Shown: positions 6,853 through 14,210, counted from the stretch's first letter. The stretch: 21,176 nucleotides of DNA from Candidatus Woesearchaeota archaeon (GCA_013329175.1 DUKR01000122.1:15335-36510), one strand, 5' to 3'. Notes: a model not told the origin generated them from the letters alone. Numbers and translations: made by a program.

Positions 6853-7198
6853 TTTCCACATCAATGACGGCGAGGTCTTTTTCGCCCATGAGCTGTCTGT
6901 CAATTATAACCCTACCCAGTTCGTGCTTGATTTCAAGTGCATCACTCCAAGAGTAGATCCGCGAAGCCATGATGGCACAACAAACATCTCTCTCAAGCAC
7001 AATACCATCCTCCTTGAGGTGTATTATGCAAAGAAAATTGCAGAGTTCCTGCTCAAAAGAGTGGCAGATTACGAGAAGGAGTTTGGCAAAATCAACAAGC
7101 CTGCTTCCATCAGGGCGCTTGAGAAGAAGCGCACGAAAAAACAGGCGGGAAATAGCGAGGAGAAGACAACAAAGGATGCTCCAAGCTACTTTGGCTGA
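6821..7198 (+). CDS. DUF3467 family protein between grpE and dnaK
   Basis: The protein of about 125 aa begins MMDNVTQPKVNFHINDGEVFFAHELSV in part and resembles the DUF3467 family (function unknown), which has a beta-rich start, an Asn-Pro-Thr-Gln-Phe-like turn and TPRVDPRS. A helix (LEVYYAKKIAEFLLKRVADYEKEFG) follows, then a Lys-rich tail. GGAG at 6807-6810 favours ATG 6821; ATG 6812 and 6824 are alternatives. The open frame extends far upstream inside grpE, but that part is a shadow of grpE. It overlaps the end of grpE, and dnaK starts 15 bases after it, so a chaperone-related role is possible. That is inference from position only. Confidence 0.75.
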   Translation: MMDNVTQPKVNFHINDGEVFFAHELSVNYNPTQFVLDFKCITPRVDPRSHDGTTNISLKHNTILLEVYYAKKIAEFLLKRVADYEKEFGKINKPASIRALEKKRTKKQAGNSEEKTTKDAPSYFG

Positions 7199-7213
7199 AG
7201 AGGAGGAATCACC

Positions 7214-9127
7214 ATGGCAGCAAAGAAAGAGAAGATTATCGGAATTGATTTGGGCACCAGCAACTCGGCAGCAGCAGTGCTGCAGGGAGGAAAGCCTGTC
7301 ATCATCCCAAGCTCTGAAGGGACAAGCCAGTATGGGAAGGCATTCCCTTCAGTAGTAGCGTTCACCAAAAACAACCAGATGCTTGTTGGTGAGCCTGCAC
7401 GGCGCCAGGCAGTGTCCAATCCTGACGGCACCATTGCAGCCGCAAAGCGCAAGATGGGAACGAGCCACAAGTTCAGGGTGCACGGCAAGGAATATACCCC
7501 GCAGCAGATCTCAGCCTACATTCTGCAAAAGATAAAGAAAGACGCTGAGGAATTCGCCGGCGAGCCCATCACCAAGGCAGTCATCACGGTGCCTGCCTAT
7601 TTTGACGATAACCAGCGCCAGGCTACTAAGGATGCTGGAACCATAGCTGGGCTTGAAGTGGTGCGGATCATCAACGAGCCAACCGCAGCATCATTGGCTT
7701 ATGGCCTGGACAAGACTGAAAGTGAGCAGAAGATACTTGTGTTTGACCTAGGCGGCGGGACGCTTGACGTCACAATAATGGAATTCGGCGACGGGGTATT
7801 TGAGGTCAAAGCCACGTCAGGCGACACTGAGCTTGGAGGAACTGACATGGACAAGGTCGTCGTTGACTTCATCGTCCATGATTTCAATGGAAAGGAGGGC
7901 ATTGACCTGTCAAAAGACAGCACCGCAATGCAGCGATTGCGGGAGGCGGCAGAAAAGGCAAAGATTGAGCTCTCTACAACCATGGAGACTGACATCAACC
8001 TGCCGTTCATCACCGCAACGCAGGAAGGGCCTAAGCACCTCCAGCTGAAGCTGACAAGGTCAAAGCTTGAGCAGTTAGTTGACCCCATCATCAGGCGCTG
8101 CAATCATCCCATTGACCAGGCATTGAAGGATGCTAAGCTTTCTGCAAAGGACATAGCTAGAATCATCCTTGTGGGAGGCCCTACACGAATGCCCTCAGTC
8201 AGAGACTTTGTCGAGAAGCACATCGGCATGAAGGCTGATCGCGGGATAGATCCTATGGAATGCGTTGCCCAGGGTGCAGCAATTCAGGGTGGAGTATTGG
8301 CTGGCGAAGTCAAGGACATCCTGCTGCTTGACGTCACTCCGCTTACTCTTGGGATTGAGACCCTTGGAGGGGTGATGACCTCGCTTATCCAGAGGAACAG
8401 CACCATCCCCACGAAGAAAAGCCAGATATTCTCAACCGCTTCTGACAATCAGCCTGCAGTGACCATCCACGTCCTGCAGGGCGAGCGTCCGATGGCAGTT
8501 GACAACAAGTCGCTTGGCAGATTCGACCTTGTGGGCATCCCTCCGGCAATAAGAGGCATCCCGCAGATTGAGGTTACCTTTGACATTGACGCAAACGGCA
8601 TCGTCCACGTCACGGCCAAGGACCTGGGGACCGGCAAGGAGCAGAGCATCAAAATCACTGCAGCAAACAAGCTTTCTGACGAGGAAGTCAAGCGGATGCA
8701 GAAGGAAGCAGAGGCTCACGCAGATGAAGACAAGAAGCGCATGAGCGAGGTTGAAAGCATCAATAAGGCTGATTCGCTTGTCTTCCAGAGCAGGGTCTTG
8801 TTCAAGGAAATGGAAGGAAAGGTTGATGCTAAGGGCCTTGATGAGGTTAAGAATGACATAGATGAGCTTGAGAAGCAGCTCAGAGAGGATAAGAATGATG
8901 CTTCTGCCATCCAGAAGAAGATGGATGCCGTGAATGAGAAGATCCAGAAGCTTTCGACTGAACTCTACCAGAAGGCTGCAAGCGAGCATGCAAAGGCCAG
9001 GGGAGGAGCAGGGCATCAATCAGATGGGGCGGCGCCTGATGACAGCGAAGACGAAAAGCCTTCAGGCGAGAATGTTGTCGATGCAGAGTTCACCGAGAAG
9101 GATGACAAGAAGAAGGATCAGAAGTAA
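7214..9127 (+). CDS. dnaK: Hsp70 chaperone DnaK
   Basis: This 637-aa Hsp70 has the actin-type ATPase marks: GIDLGTSNSAAAV near residue 10, PAYFDDNQRQATKDA and INEPTAASLAYGLDK, VFDLGGGTLDVTI near 177, and ILVGGPTRMPSV near 318. The substrate domain keeps LLDVTPLTLGIETLGGVMT and FDIDANGIVHVTAKD, and the tail ends VVDAEFTEKDD. In the first ATPase lobe it lacks the stretch of about 24 residues seen in E. coli and other Gram-negative DnaK (after AAKRKMG), so it matches the shorter Gram-positive/archaeal form. AGGAGG lies 7 bases before the ATG. It is the last gene of the grpE operon; a T-rich tract follows. Confidence 0.97.
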   Translation: MAAKKEKIIGIDLGTSNSAAAVLQGGKPVIIPSSEGTSQYGKAFPSVVAFTKNNQMLVGEPARRQAVSNPDGTIAAAKRKMGTSHKFRVHGKEYTPQQISAYILQKIKKDAEEFAGEPITKAVITVPAYFDDNQRQATKDAGTIAGLEVVRIINEPTAASLAYGLDKTESEQKILVFDLGGGTLDVTIMEFGDGVFEVKATSGDTELGGTDMDKVVVDFIVHDFNGKEGIDLSKDSTAMQRLREAAEKAKIELSTTMETDINLPFITATQEGPKHLQLKLTRSKLEQLVDPIIRRCNHPIDQALKDAKLSAKDIARIILVGGPTRMPSVRDFVEKHIGMKADRGIDPMECVAQGAAIQGGVLAGEVKDILLLDVTPLTLGIETLGGVMTSLIQRNSTIPTKKSQIFSTASDNQPAVTIHVLQGERPMAVDNKSLGRFDLVGIPPAIRGIPQIEVTFDIDANGIVHVTAKDLGTGKEQSIKITAANKLSDEEVKRMQKEAEAHADEDKKRMSEVESINKADSLVFQSRVLFKEMEGKVDAKGLDEVKNDIDELEKQLREDKNDASAIQKKMDAVNEKIQKLSTELYQKAASEHAKARGGAGHQSDGAAPDDSEDEKPSGENVVDAEFTEKDDKKKDQK

Positions 9128-9130
9128 GTC

Positions 9131-9149
9131 CTTTTTTCTCTTTTTTCCT
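9131..9149 (+). terminator. T-rich terminator after dnaK
   Basis: Two runs of six T (CTTTTTTCTCTTTTTTCC) begin four bases after the dnaK stop. No hairpin is seen. dnaJ has its own TATA box behind it. Confidence 0.6.
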
Positions 9150-9172
9150 TTCAATTTCTATTGCTACCATAG

Positions 9173-9180
9173 ATTTAAAA
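9173..9180 (+). promoter_or_regulatory. TATA box of dnaJ
   Basis: ATTTAAAA is centred about 32 bases before the dnaJ ATG, giving a leader of only a few bases. No Shine-Dalgarno sequence is present, consistent with nearly leaderless translation. Confidence 0.55.
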
Positions 9181-9208
9181 AAGAACAATCATCGCATTTA
9201 CCTAAACC

Positions 9209-10318
9209 ATGACCAAAGACTATTATGAGACATTGGGCATATCAAAAAGCGCCAGCAAAGAGGACATTAAGAAAGCCTATAAGCAGCTAGCGAAGAAATA
9301 TCATCCCGATATCAACAAGGATGCAGGCGCGCAGGAGAAGTTCAAGGAGATCAACGAGGCAGCATCAGTCCTTGGTGATGACGAGAAGCGAAAGCAGTAC
9401 GACCAGTTCGGCGATGCAGATTCCTACAGGCAGGCGTTCTCAGGCGCAAGAGGCGGCTTTGGAGGGTTTGATTTCTCAAGCTTTGGCGGAAGCTTTGACT
9501 TTGACGACATATTTGATACCTTCTTTTCAGGAGGAAGGGGGCGGAGGCGCTCAGCTGCACGGGATGGAGCAGACCTTCGCTATGACATGGAAATCACGCT
9601 GGAGGAAGCGGCGTTTGGAACAGAGAAGGAGATTGTGATTCCAAGAAACGTGCTCTGTGAGCACTGCCACGGCACCGGCGCTGAGTCTGACTCAGACATC
9701 GTGACGTGCCCTGACTGCAACGGTGCCGGCGCCGTTCGAAAGGTGCAGCGCACGCCCTTTGGGATGTTCCAGTCCACAACAACGTGCAGGAACTGCTCAG
9801 GAAGCGGAAAATCCATCAGGAAGCGATGCCATGAGTGCGGAGGATCAGGCTCGGTGCATAAGGAATCCATAATGCAGGTTAAGATTCCTGCAGGCTCTGC
9901 GACAGGCACCAACCTTCGGATTGTTGGCGGAGGCGAAGCTGGCCAGCGGGAAGGAAGCCCAGGCGATTTGTACATCGTCCTGCACGTGAAGAAGCATAAG
10001 CATTTTGAGCGAGACAGCGATGACCTCTACATCAAGGTGCCGCTTGCATTCACTACAGCTGCGCTTGGGGGGGAGATTACCGTCCCCACGCTCAAAGAGG
10101 ACGCGACGCTAAAGGTTCCATCTGGCACGCAAAGCAACACCATTTTCAGGATGAGGGGAAAGGGCATATCACACCTGCACGGCTCAGGAGCAGGAGACCA
10201 GCTTGTTGAGGTAGTCGTGTATGTCCCCGACAAGCTCTCAAAGAAGGCAAAAAAAATGCTTGAGGATTTCGAAAAGGAAGTGGGGAAAAAAGGATTGCTT
10301 GGAAAATTGTTTAGCTAG
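9209..10318 (+). CDS. dnaJ: Hsp40 co-chaperone DnaJ (type I)
   Basis: DnaJ delivers substrates to DnaK and stimulates its ATPase. The J domain (1-70) has the HPD triad at 32-34. A Gly/Phe-rich stretch (about 78-110) follows. The zinc domain has four CxxCxGxG repeats starting with Cys150: CEHCHGTG, CPDCNGAG, CRNCSGSG and CHECGGSG. The C-terminal substrate domains contain VKIPAGSATGTNLRI and GDLYIVLHVKKHKHFERDSDDL. At 369 aa it is full-length type I, with no missing residue seen. It has its own promoter 80 bases after dnaK and so can be expressed apart from it. Confidence 0.97.
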   Translation: MTKDYYETLGISKSASKEDIKKAYKQLAKKYHPDINKDAGAQEKFKEINEAASVLGDDEKRKQYDQFGDADSYRQAFSGARGGFGGFDFSSFGGSFDFDDIFDTFFSGGRGRRRSAARDGADLRYDMEITLEEAAFGTEKEIVIPRNVLCEHCHGTGAESDSDIVTCPDCNGAGAVRKVQRTPFGMFQSTTTCRNCSGSGKSIRKRCHECGGSGSVHKESIMQVKIPAGSATGTNLRIVGGGEAGQREGSPGDLYIVLHVKKHKHFERDSDDLYIKVPLAFTTAALGGEITVPTLKEDATLKVPSGTQSNTIFRMRGKGISHLHGSGAGDQLVEVVVYVPDKLSKKAKKMLEDFEKEVGKKGLLGKLFS

Positions 10319-10339
10319 CAAAAGCTATTTCTTTATTTG
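10316..10339 (+). terminator. Small hairpin and T-rich end after dnaJ
   Basis: TAGC-AAAA-GCTA is a 4-bp hairpin that includes the dnaJ stop codon. A T-rich stretch (TTTCTTTATTTG) follows. The next gene, the deaminase, converges from the right. Confidence 0.4.
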
Positions 10340-10390
10340 TTGGCGGCTATGAACCCCTCTTGGTGTCGAAAACAGGGGGCTGGTCCATCC

Positions 10391-11644
10391 TCATCTTTGC
10401 ACAAGCCCCTGAGCAGCCTCATCAGCCTTGTCCATTATCTCTTCCTCGCCATCAACCTTCCTTCCCTCCATCAGCACCACGCCGTCGCAGATGGTGGTAT
10501 CAACAACAGAGCCATTTGCAGAGTATACCAGATTTGACGTAAGGTCAAAATAGGGCACCATAGAGACCTGCCTGCGGTCTATCATAAGAATATCAGCAAG
10601 CTTACCTTCAGCAACAACTCCTGCATTAATGCCAAATGCCTTCGCGCCATGCTTGGTGGCGCAGGAGAATACCTCACCATGGGGAAACGCGGCAGGAGAG
10701 CCCGTCATGTGCTTCTGCAGAATGGTTGCTACCTTCATTTCAGTGAACATGTCAAGGGCATTGCTTGATGCAGCGCCATCAGTAGCAAGGCAGATGTTCA
10801 CTCCTGCATTTTTCAGCCGGTCATACGGGAAGAATGAGCCATTGGCAAGCTTCATGTTTGAGACAGCATCATACACTGCCGTCACCTTCTTTTCAGCAAG
10901 CATCCTTATCTCATCATCGTCAAGCCAGATGCAGTGGGCTGCAATCGTCCTCTCAGAAAGAAGCCCGACGTCATCGGCATACGCTATGGGCCTCATCCCG
11001 TTCTTTGCGACGCAATCCTTAACTTCCCTCTCAGTCTCTGAGAGATGGATATGTAGCCGTGCTTGATGCTTTTTCGCAAAATCACGCGCCCATGCAAGCG
11101 TTGGCCGAGAAACAGAATAAATAGAGTGTGGAGCGACAGCCAGCTGTATGCGGGGAGAGAACTCATCTTTTCTCCAAAACAATCTCCTTGCTTCATCCCT
11201 GAAATGCGCTGCCTTCTCCTCGTCGCCAAAATCGAGAAAGATGGCGGAAACTGCTGCACGCACTCCCATTTCCTCAGCGGCTTTCGCAGTCTCAAGAGGA
11301 TGCCAGTACATGTCGTTGAAGAATGTCGTCCCTGTTTTAATCATCTCAAGAATGGCAAGCTTTGTTCCCCAATACACATCCTCTGCAGTAAGCTTAGCCT
11401 CAAGCGGCCAAATCTTGTCGTTCAGCCATGCATGCAGGGGCATGTCATCAGCATACCCCCTGAACAGGCTCATTGCCGCATGGGTGTGGCAGTTGAAAAG
11501 CGCTGGAACCGCAGCCTTTCCAGCGCCGTCTATCACCATGCCGCTCTTATCCGCCACCTTGCCGATGGATGATATCCTGTTGCCCTCAATCAGGATGCTC
11601 TGCTTCTTCCCGTTTACCATTGCATTCTTTATCAGGAGTGTCAT
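10391..11644 (-). CDS. mtaD: 5-methylthioadenosine / S-adenosylhomocysteine deaminase family amidohydrolase
   Basis: Amidohydrolases of this family deaminate MTA, SAH or 5'-deoxyadenosine to the inosine forms. Visible metal and substrate motifs are HTHAAMSLFRGYADD (His53, His55), KTGTTFFNDMYW, VAPHSIYS, HIHLSETE, AAHCIWL and LATDGAASSNALDMF. A conserved NPVSNMKL-type motif reads DAVSNMKLANG here. I chose ATG 11644 because it gives the family start (MTLLIKNAMV) with AGGTG six bases ahead; ATG 11650 and GTG 11653 are alternatives. The stop of the phosphorylase gene overlaps this start region (TGATG), so the two are translationally coupled. In Methanocaldococcus a DadD deaminase and an MTI phosphorylase act in series; the same logic fits here. 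The true preferred substrate is unproven. Confidence 0.9.
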   Translation of the reverse strand: MTLLIKNAMVNGKKQSILIEGNRISSIGKVADKSGMVIDGAGKAAVPALFNCHTHAAMSLFRGYADDMPLHAWLNDKIWPLEAKLTAEDVYWGTKLAILEMIKTGTTFFNDMYWHPLETAKAAEEMGVRAAVSAIFLDFGDEEKAAHFRDEARRLFWRKDEFSPRIQLAVAPHSIYSVSRPTLAWARDFAKKHQARLHIHLSETEREVKDCVAKNGMRPIAYADDVGLLSERTIAAHCIWLDDDEIRMLAEKKVTAVYDAVSNMKLANGSFFPYDRLKNAGVNICLATDGAASSNALDMFTEMKVATILQKHMTGSPAAFPHGEVFSCATKHGAKAFGINAGVVAEGKLADILMIDRRQVSMVPYFDLTSNLVYSANGSVVDTTICDGVVLMEGRKVDGEEEIMDKADEAAQGLVQR

Positions 11645-11649
11645 GCGCA

Positions 11650-12336
11650 TCACCTGAGAATTTGCCTGATTACGCTCATTACTTTCTCAATATTCCTTCC
11701 AGCATACTCTCCTATCTGTTCAACGCTGATTGGCGCATCCGCAATCCCGTTGCAATAATTGTCAACAGAACAGAGGCTTGCATAGACAAGGCCTGATTCC
11801 TGCGCAATCGTGGCTTCCGACGCCATTGTCATACCCACCACGTCAGCAAACTGCGCAAGCATCGCTATCTCTGCTTTCGTCTCAAGCCTTGGCCCCTGCG
11901 TCTGTGCATAGATGCCATTATCATGGAATGCTGCGCCTGCCCTCCTGCACGCAACCCTGAGCAACGAGATGACCTCATCAGAAAGCTTTGGCACGATATG
12001 CTGCCTTCTATCCTCAAAGATGGTTGCAGGAGAGCAGAAATTGAGATAGTCCGATGGGATGAGCAGAGAGCCAGGGGCAATTCCCCTCTTCAAGCTGCCT
12101 GTTGAGTTGATGCCGACGACCATCTTTACGCCCAATTTCAGAAAGGCCTGCATGTGCGCTGCATGATTAATCCTGTGGGGTGGCAGATCCAAAGAGCCAT
12201 GTCGCTGAATGAACACTCCTTTCTCCGCCCTCAGGAACATGACATGAGTACATCCTGCCTCAATGACCTGTGAAGGCAGGCCTGAGAGGAATGATGCCCT
12301 CATCTGGCCTGAGCCGACAATAATGCCAATTACCAA
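11650..12336 (-). CDS. mtnP: 5'-methylthioadenosine/methylthioinosine phosphorylase family protein
   Basis: Purine nucleoside phosphorylases of this family split MTA or MTI into the free base and 5-methylthioribose-1-phosphate. The 228-aa chain has GIIVGSG at the N-terminus, the phosphate-site RHG in FIQRHGSLDLPPHRINHAA, YAQTQGPRLETKAEI and VVGMTMASEA, all typical. In the base-binding region it reads VDNYCNGI, with Asn where adenine-specific MTAPs usually have TDYD. This hints at 6-oxopurines such as MTI, which fits the deaminase next to it, but it is inference. The start is TTG at 12336: an in-frame TAG lies two codons upstream, and the next residues are the expected first strand. The leader is about 15 bases from a TATA-like run. 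Confidence 0.88.
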   Translation of the reverse strand: MVIGIIVGSGQMRASFLSGLPSQVIEAGCTHVMFLRAEKGVFIQRHGSLDLPPHRINHAAHMQAFLKLGVKMVVGINSTGSLKRGIAPGSLLIPSDYLNFCSPATIFEDRRQHIVPKLSDEVISLLRVACRRAGAAFHDNGIYAQTQGPRLETKAEIAMLAQFADVVGMTMASEATIAQESGLVYASLCSVDNYCNGIADAPISVEQIGEYAGRNIEKVMSVIRQILR

Positions 12337-12370
12337 TTGCTATGTGCACCAGAGGGCAGGTTACCTTCAT

Positions 12371-12381
12371 TTTTTTTAAAG
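12371..12381 (-). promoter_or_regulatory. TATA-like box of the salvage operon
   Basis: On the minus strand this reads GCTTTAAAAAAA. It lies about 20 bases downstream of the palindrome at 12399-12418 and about 40 bases before the TTG start, the same layout as at prs and the Fe-S carrier gene. Confidence 0.45.
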
Positions 12382-12398
12382 CTATACATTTTTAGCAA

Positions 12399-12418
12399 TA
12401 CTTCACCATGTTGAAGTA
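12399..12418. promoter_or_regulatory. Perfect palindrome TACTTCA-N6-TGAAGTA before the salvage operon
   Basis: The arms are 7 bp with a CCATGT spacer. Read toward the salvage genes, the flank continues GTGAAGTATTGCTAAAAATG, close to the nadA flank (GTGAAGTACTACGAAAAATG). It may be an operator site, or on the plus strand the first hairpin of the candidate RNA that follows. Confidence 0.5.
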
Positions 12419-12505
12419 AAGAGGAGCTATTCCTCTGTCGGGTACCGTCGGCCTTGCGAGGCACTATTGCGGGACGAGGACATCGTATCCCCGTTTTTCT
12501 TTCTT
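12399..12505 (+). ncRNA. Candidate structured RNA, several hairpins then a T-tract
   Basis: Four hairpins follow one another. TACTTCA/TGAAGTA is the first. AGAGGA-GCTAT-TCCTCT (12420-12436) is the second, and GCCT-TGCG-AGGC (12451-12462) the third. The fourth (12470-12493) pairs CGGG-ACGA with TCGT and CCCG, with a 3-base bulge. A T-rich run (TTTTTCTTTCTT) starts at 12494. No ORF of use lies here and I know no matching family. A clear promoter for it is not visible, so the call is weak. Confidence 0.3.
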
Positions 12506-12732
12506 CACTCTTTTTTCTTCTTTTCTTTCTTCATTTTTCTTTCCCCCTCGGAATCACCAAGAACGTGATGGCCTGAAACGAAAAGAAGGAAGTTACGCAT
12601 TGGCTGTGGAAGCGATGAGAGAATAGACATTGCCTTTTTTTTGAATGAGCTTTGGGGGAATGCCCCCCCCCCCCACACACGAGCCTGCCCCACTCTTCCC
12701 CGCTGAAGCCTTCAGGTGAGTGAAGTGTTACC
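12494..12732 (+). repeat. Intergenic repeat element, copy R3 (upstream of prs)
   Basis: This is the fullest copy. A pyrimidine tract (12494-12547) is followed by CCCTCGGAATCACCAAG, a block nearly matching R2 (GGCCTGAAACGAAAAG, then CGCATTGGCTGTGGAAG with GCGATGAGAG), the 22-base core at 12644-12665 (identical to R1), a run of 12 C, and a 3' end with CTGAAGCCTTCAGG and GTGAAGTGTTAC. The distance from core to GTGAAGT motif is about 76 bases, against 71 in R1 and R2. Confidence 0.7.
12710..12725. promoter_or_regulatory. Palindrome CTTCA-N6-TGAAG before prs
   Basis: It has the same arms and the same GGTGAG spacer as the site at 2911-2926, and ends 20 bases before the prs TATA box. Confidence 0.45.
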
Positions 12733-12745
12733 CCCTCCCGTAAAC

Positions 12746-12754
12746 TATTTAAAC
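12746..12754 (+). promoter_or_regulatory. TATA box of the prs operon
   Basis: TATTTAAAC is centred about 24 bases before ATG 12774, so the mRNA probably starts at the ATG. No Shine-Dalgarno sequence is present, as expected of a leaderless gene. Confidence 0.6.
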
Positions 12755-12773
12755 GGCCTCCCCTGCCAGAAAA

Positions 12774-13754
12774 ATGATGTCACGCCGCCTGAAGCTTGTT
12801 TCTGGATCTGCAAACGAGGAGCTTGCTAAAGGGATATCAATGCACCTCAACGCTCCTATGGTCCCTGTCACCATCAAGCGCTTTAAGGACGGCGAGATAT
12901 ACTGCAAGATTCTTGAGAGCGTGAGGGGATGCGAAGTCTTTCTCATCCAGCCAACTGCCCCTCCAACAAACGACTCCCTGATGGAACTTCTGATAATGAC
13001 TGATGCCATCAGAAGGGCATCGCCAAGGGAAATAACCGCAGTCATCCCCTACTATGGCTACGCCAGGCAGGACAGGAAAGCAGACGCAAGAGAGCCAATC
13101 ACTGCAAAGCTTGTTGCAAACCTCATAACAGTGGCAGGGATAGACAGGGTAGTCATCTTCGACCTGCACGTCCCCCAGATACAGGGATTCTTTGACATCC
13201 AGGTGGACAATCTGGAAGCAATCCCCATCCTTGCGGAGTATTTCCTTGACAAGAAGCTGAAGAACGCCGTTATCGTCGCGCCTGACGTCGGCGGGGTAGG
13301 GAGGGCAAGGAGCGTGGCAAAGTTGCTCAATGCATCTCTTGCGCTTATTGACAAGCGAAGGCCAACCCACGGCACATCGCAGGTCATGCACGTCATAGGT
13401 GACGTTACGGGAAAGACCGCAATCCTGGTTGACGACATGATAGACACCGCTGGAACCATCACCAAGGCTGCTGAGGCCGTAATGAAGGAAGGGGCTAAGG
13501 AGGTCTTCATCGCTGCAACCCATGCTGTCTTCTCAGGCAACGCCGTTGAGAAGCTTCAGAGCAAATACATAAAGGAAGTCGTGGTGACAGATACCATAGC
13601 GATTCCGAAAGCAAAGCGCTTCAAAAGCCTCACCGTGCTCTCTGTTGCGCAGGTCCTCTCCGAAAGCATAAAGCGCATCTATGAAGGAGAGCCCATGGGC
13701 CTGCTCTTTGATGGCATGTACTCAAAGCTCAAGGCAATGCAGGGAAGCAAATGA
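12774..13754 (+). CDS. prs: Ribose-phosphate pyrophosphokinase (PRPP synthetase)
   Basis: The enzyme makes PRPP from ribose 5-phosphate and ATP. PRPP feeds purine, pyrimidine and NAD synthesis, so it supplies both purN/purH and the quinolinate route started by nadA. The 326 aa show KRFKDGEIYCKI, the ATP-site PYYGYARQDRK, the metal-binding DLHVPQIQGFFD, VIVAPDVGGVGRA and KRR, and the PRPP loop AILVDDMIDTAGTI. This is the ordinary class I form. ATG 12774 is chosen because the TATA spacing fits a leaderless start; ATG 12777 directly follows. The stop overlaps the pfdA start (ATGA), so it heads a tight prs-pfdA-ftsY-dut operon. Confidence 0.96.
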   Translation: MMSRRLKLVSGSANEELAKGISMHLNAPMVPVTIKRFKDGEIYCKILESVRGCEVFLIQPTAPPTNDSLMELLIMTDAIRRASPREITAVIPYYGYARQDRKADAREPITAKLVANLITVAGIDRVVIFDLHVPQIQGFFDIQVDNLEAIPILAEYFLDKKLKNAVIVAPDVGGVGRARSVAKLLNASLALIDKRRPTHGTSQVMHVIGDVTGKTAILVDDMIDTAGTITKAAEAVMKEGAKEVFIAATHAVFSGNAVEKLQSKYIKEVVVTDTIAIPKAKRFKSLTVLSVAQVLSESIKRIYEGEPMGLLFDGMYSKLKAMQGSK

Positions 13755-14191
13755 TGAAAGAGGCACCAAAAGAGTTTGAGCAGCACTATGCAGCGCTTGG
13801 CATCCTTTCGCAGGAAGCCGAGCAATGGCAGCAGCAGATAGAGGCAGTAGATGAGCAGCTTGCTGAACTCAGGCTTACCTCACAGTCAATCAAGGAGCTT
13901 AGCGGAGTCAGGGAAGGGACAGATATCCTTGTCCCTGTCAGCAAAGGCATCTTTGTCAAAGCACAGGTCAAGGATACCCATGACCTCATAGTAAACGTCG
14001 GAGCTGGCATTGTCCTGAACAAGAGCCCTGAGGAGACGAGCAAGCTGCTTTCTGGCCAGTTGAAGGAGATAGCTTTTATCAGGGAGCAGATGGTTGCCAG
14101 GCTAGAGGAGACGTCACAGAAAGCTTCGATTCTCAGGCAGCACATCAAATCAGCCTCCATAGGAAAAAAGACAGTACAGAATGAAGGCTGA
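13751..14191 (+). CDS. pfdA: Prefoldin alpha subunit
   Basis: Prefoldin is a hexameric jellyfish-shaped chaperone (two alpha and four beta subunits) that holds unfolded proteins; in most archaea it hands them to a group II chaperonin. The 146-aa chain has two coiled-coil arms around a beta-hairpin core: LGILSQEAEQWQQQIEAVDE, then ILVPVSKGIFVKAQV and LIVNVGAGIVLNKS, then the returning coil (LKEIAFIREQMVARLEETSQ). The GTDILVPVSKGIFVKA pattern is characteristic of the alpha type. It overlaps prs by 4 bases and ftsY by about 11, a gene order (pfdA-ftsY) known in archaea. Its partner here could be GroEL/GroES or a thermosome not in view. Confidence 0.92.
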   Translation: MMKEAPKEFEQHYAALGILSQEAEQWQQQIEAVDEQLAELRLTSQSIKELSGVREGTDILVPVSKGIFVKAQVKDTHDLIVNVGAGIVLNKSPEETSKLLSGQLKEIAFIREQMVARLEETSQKASILRQHIKSASIGKKTVQNEG

Positions 14192-14210
14192 TAACAAAAA
14201 GGCAAAAACC

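Noticed and set aside
12565..12610. C/D box guide RNA in the repeat (TGATG with CTGA)
   Set aside because: The two boxes are only a few bases apart and the second pair is missing, so no guide region exists.
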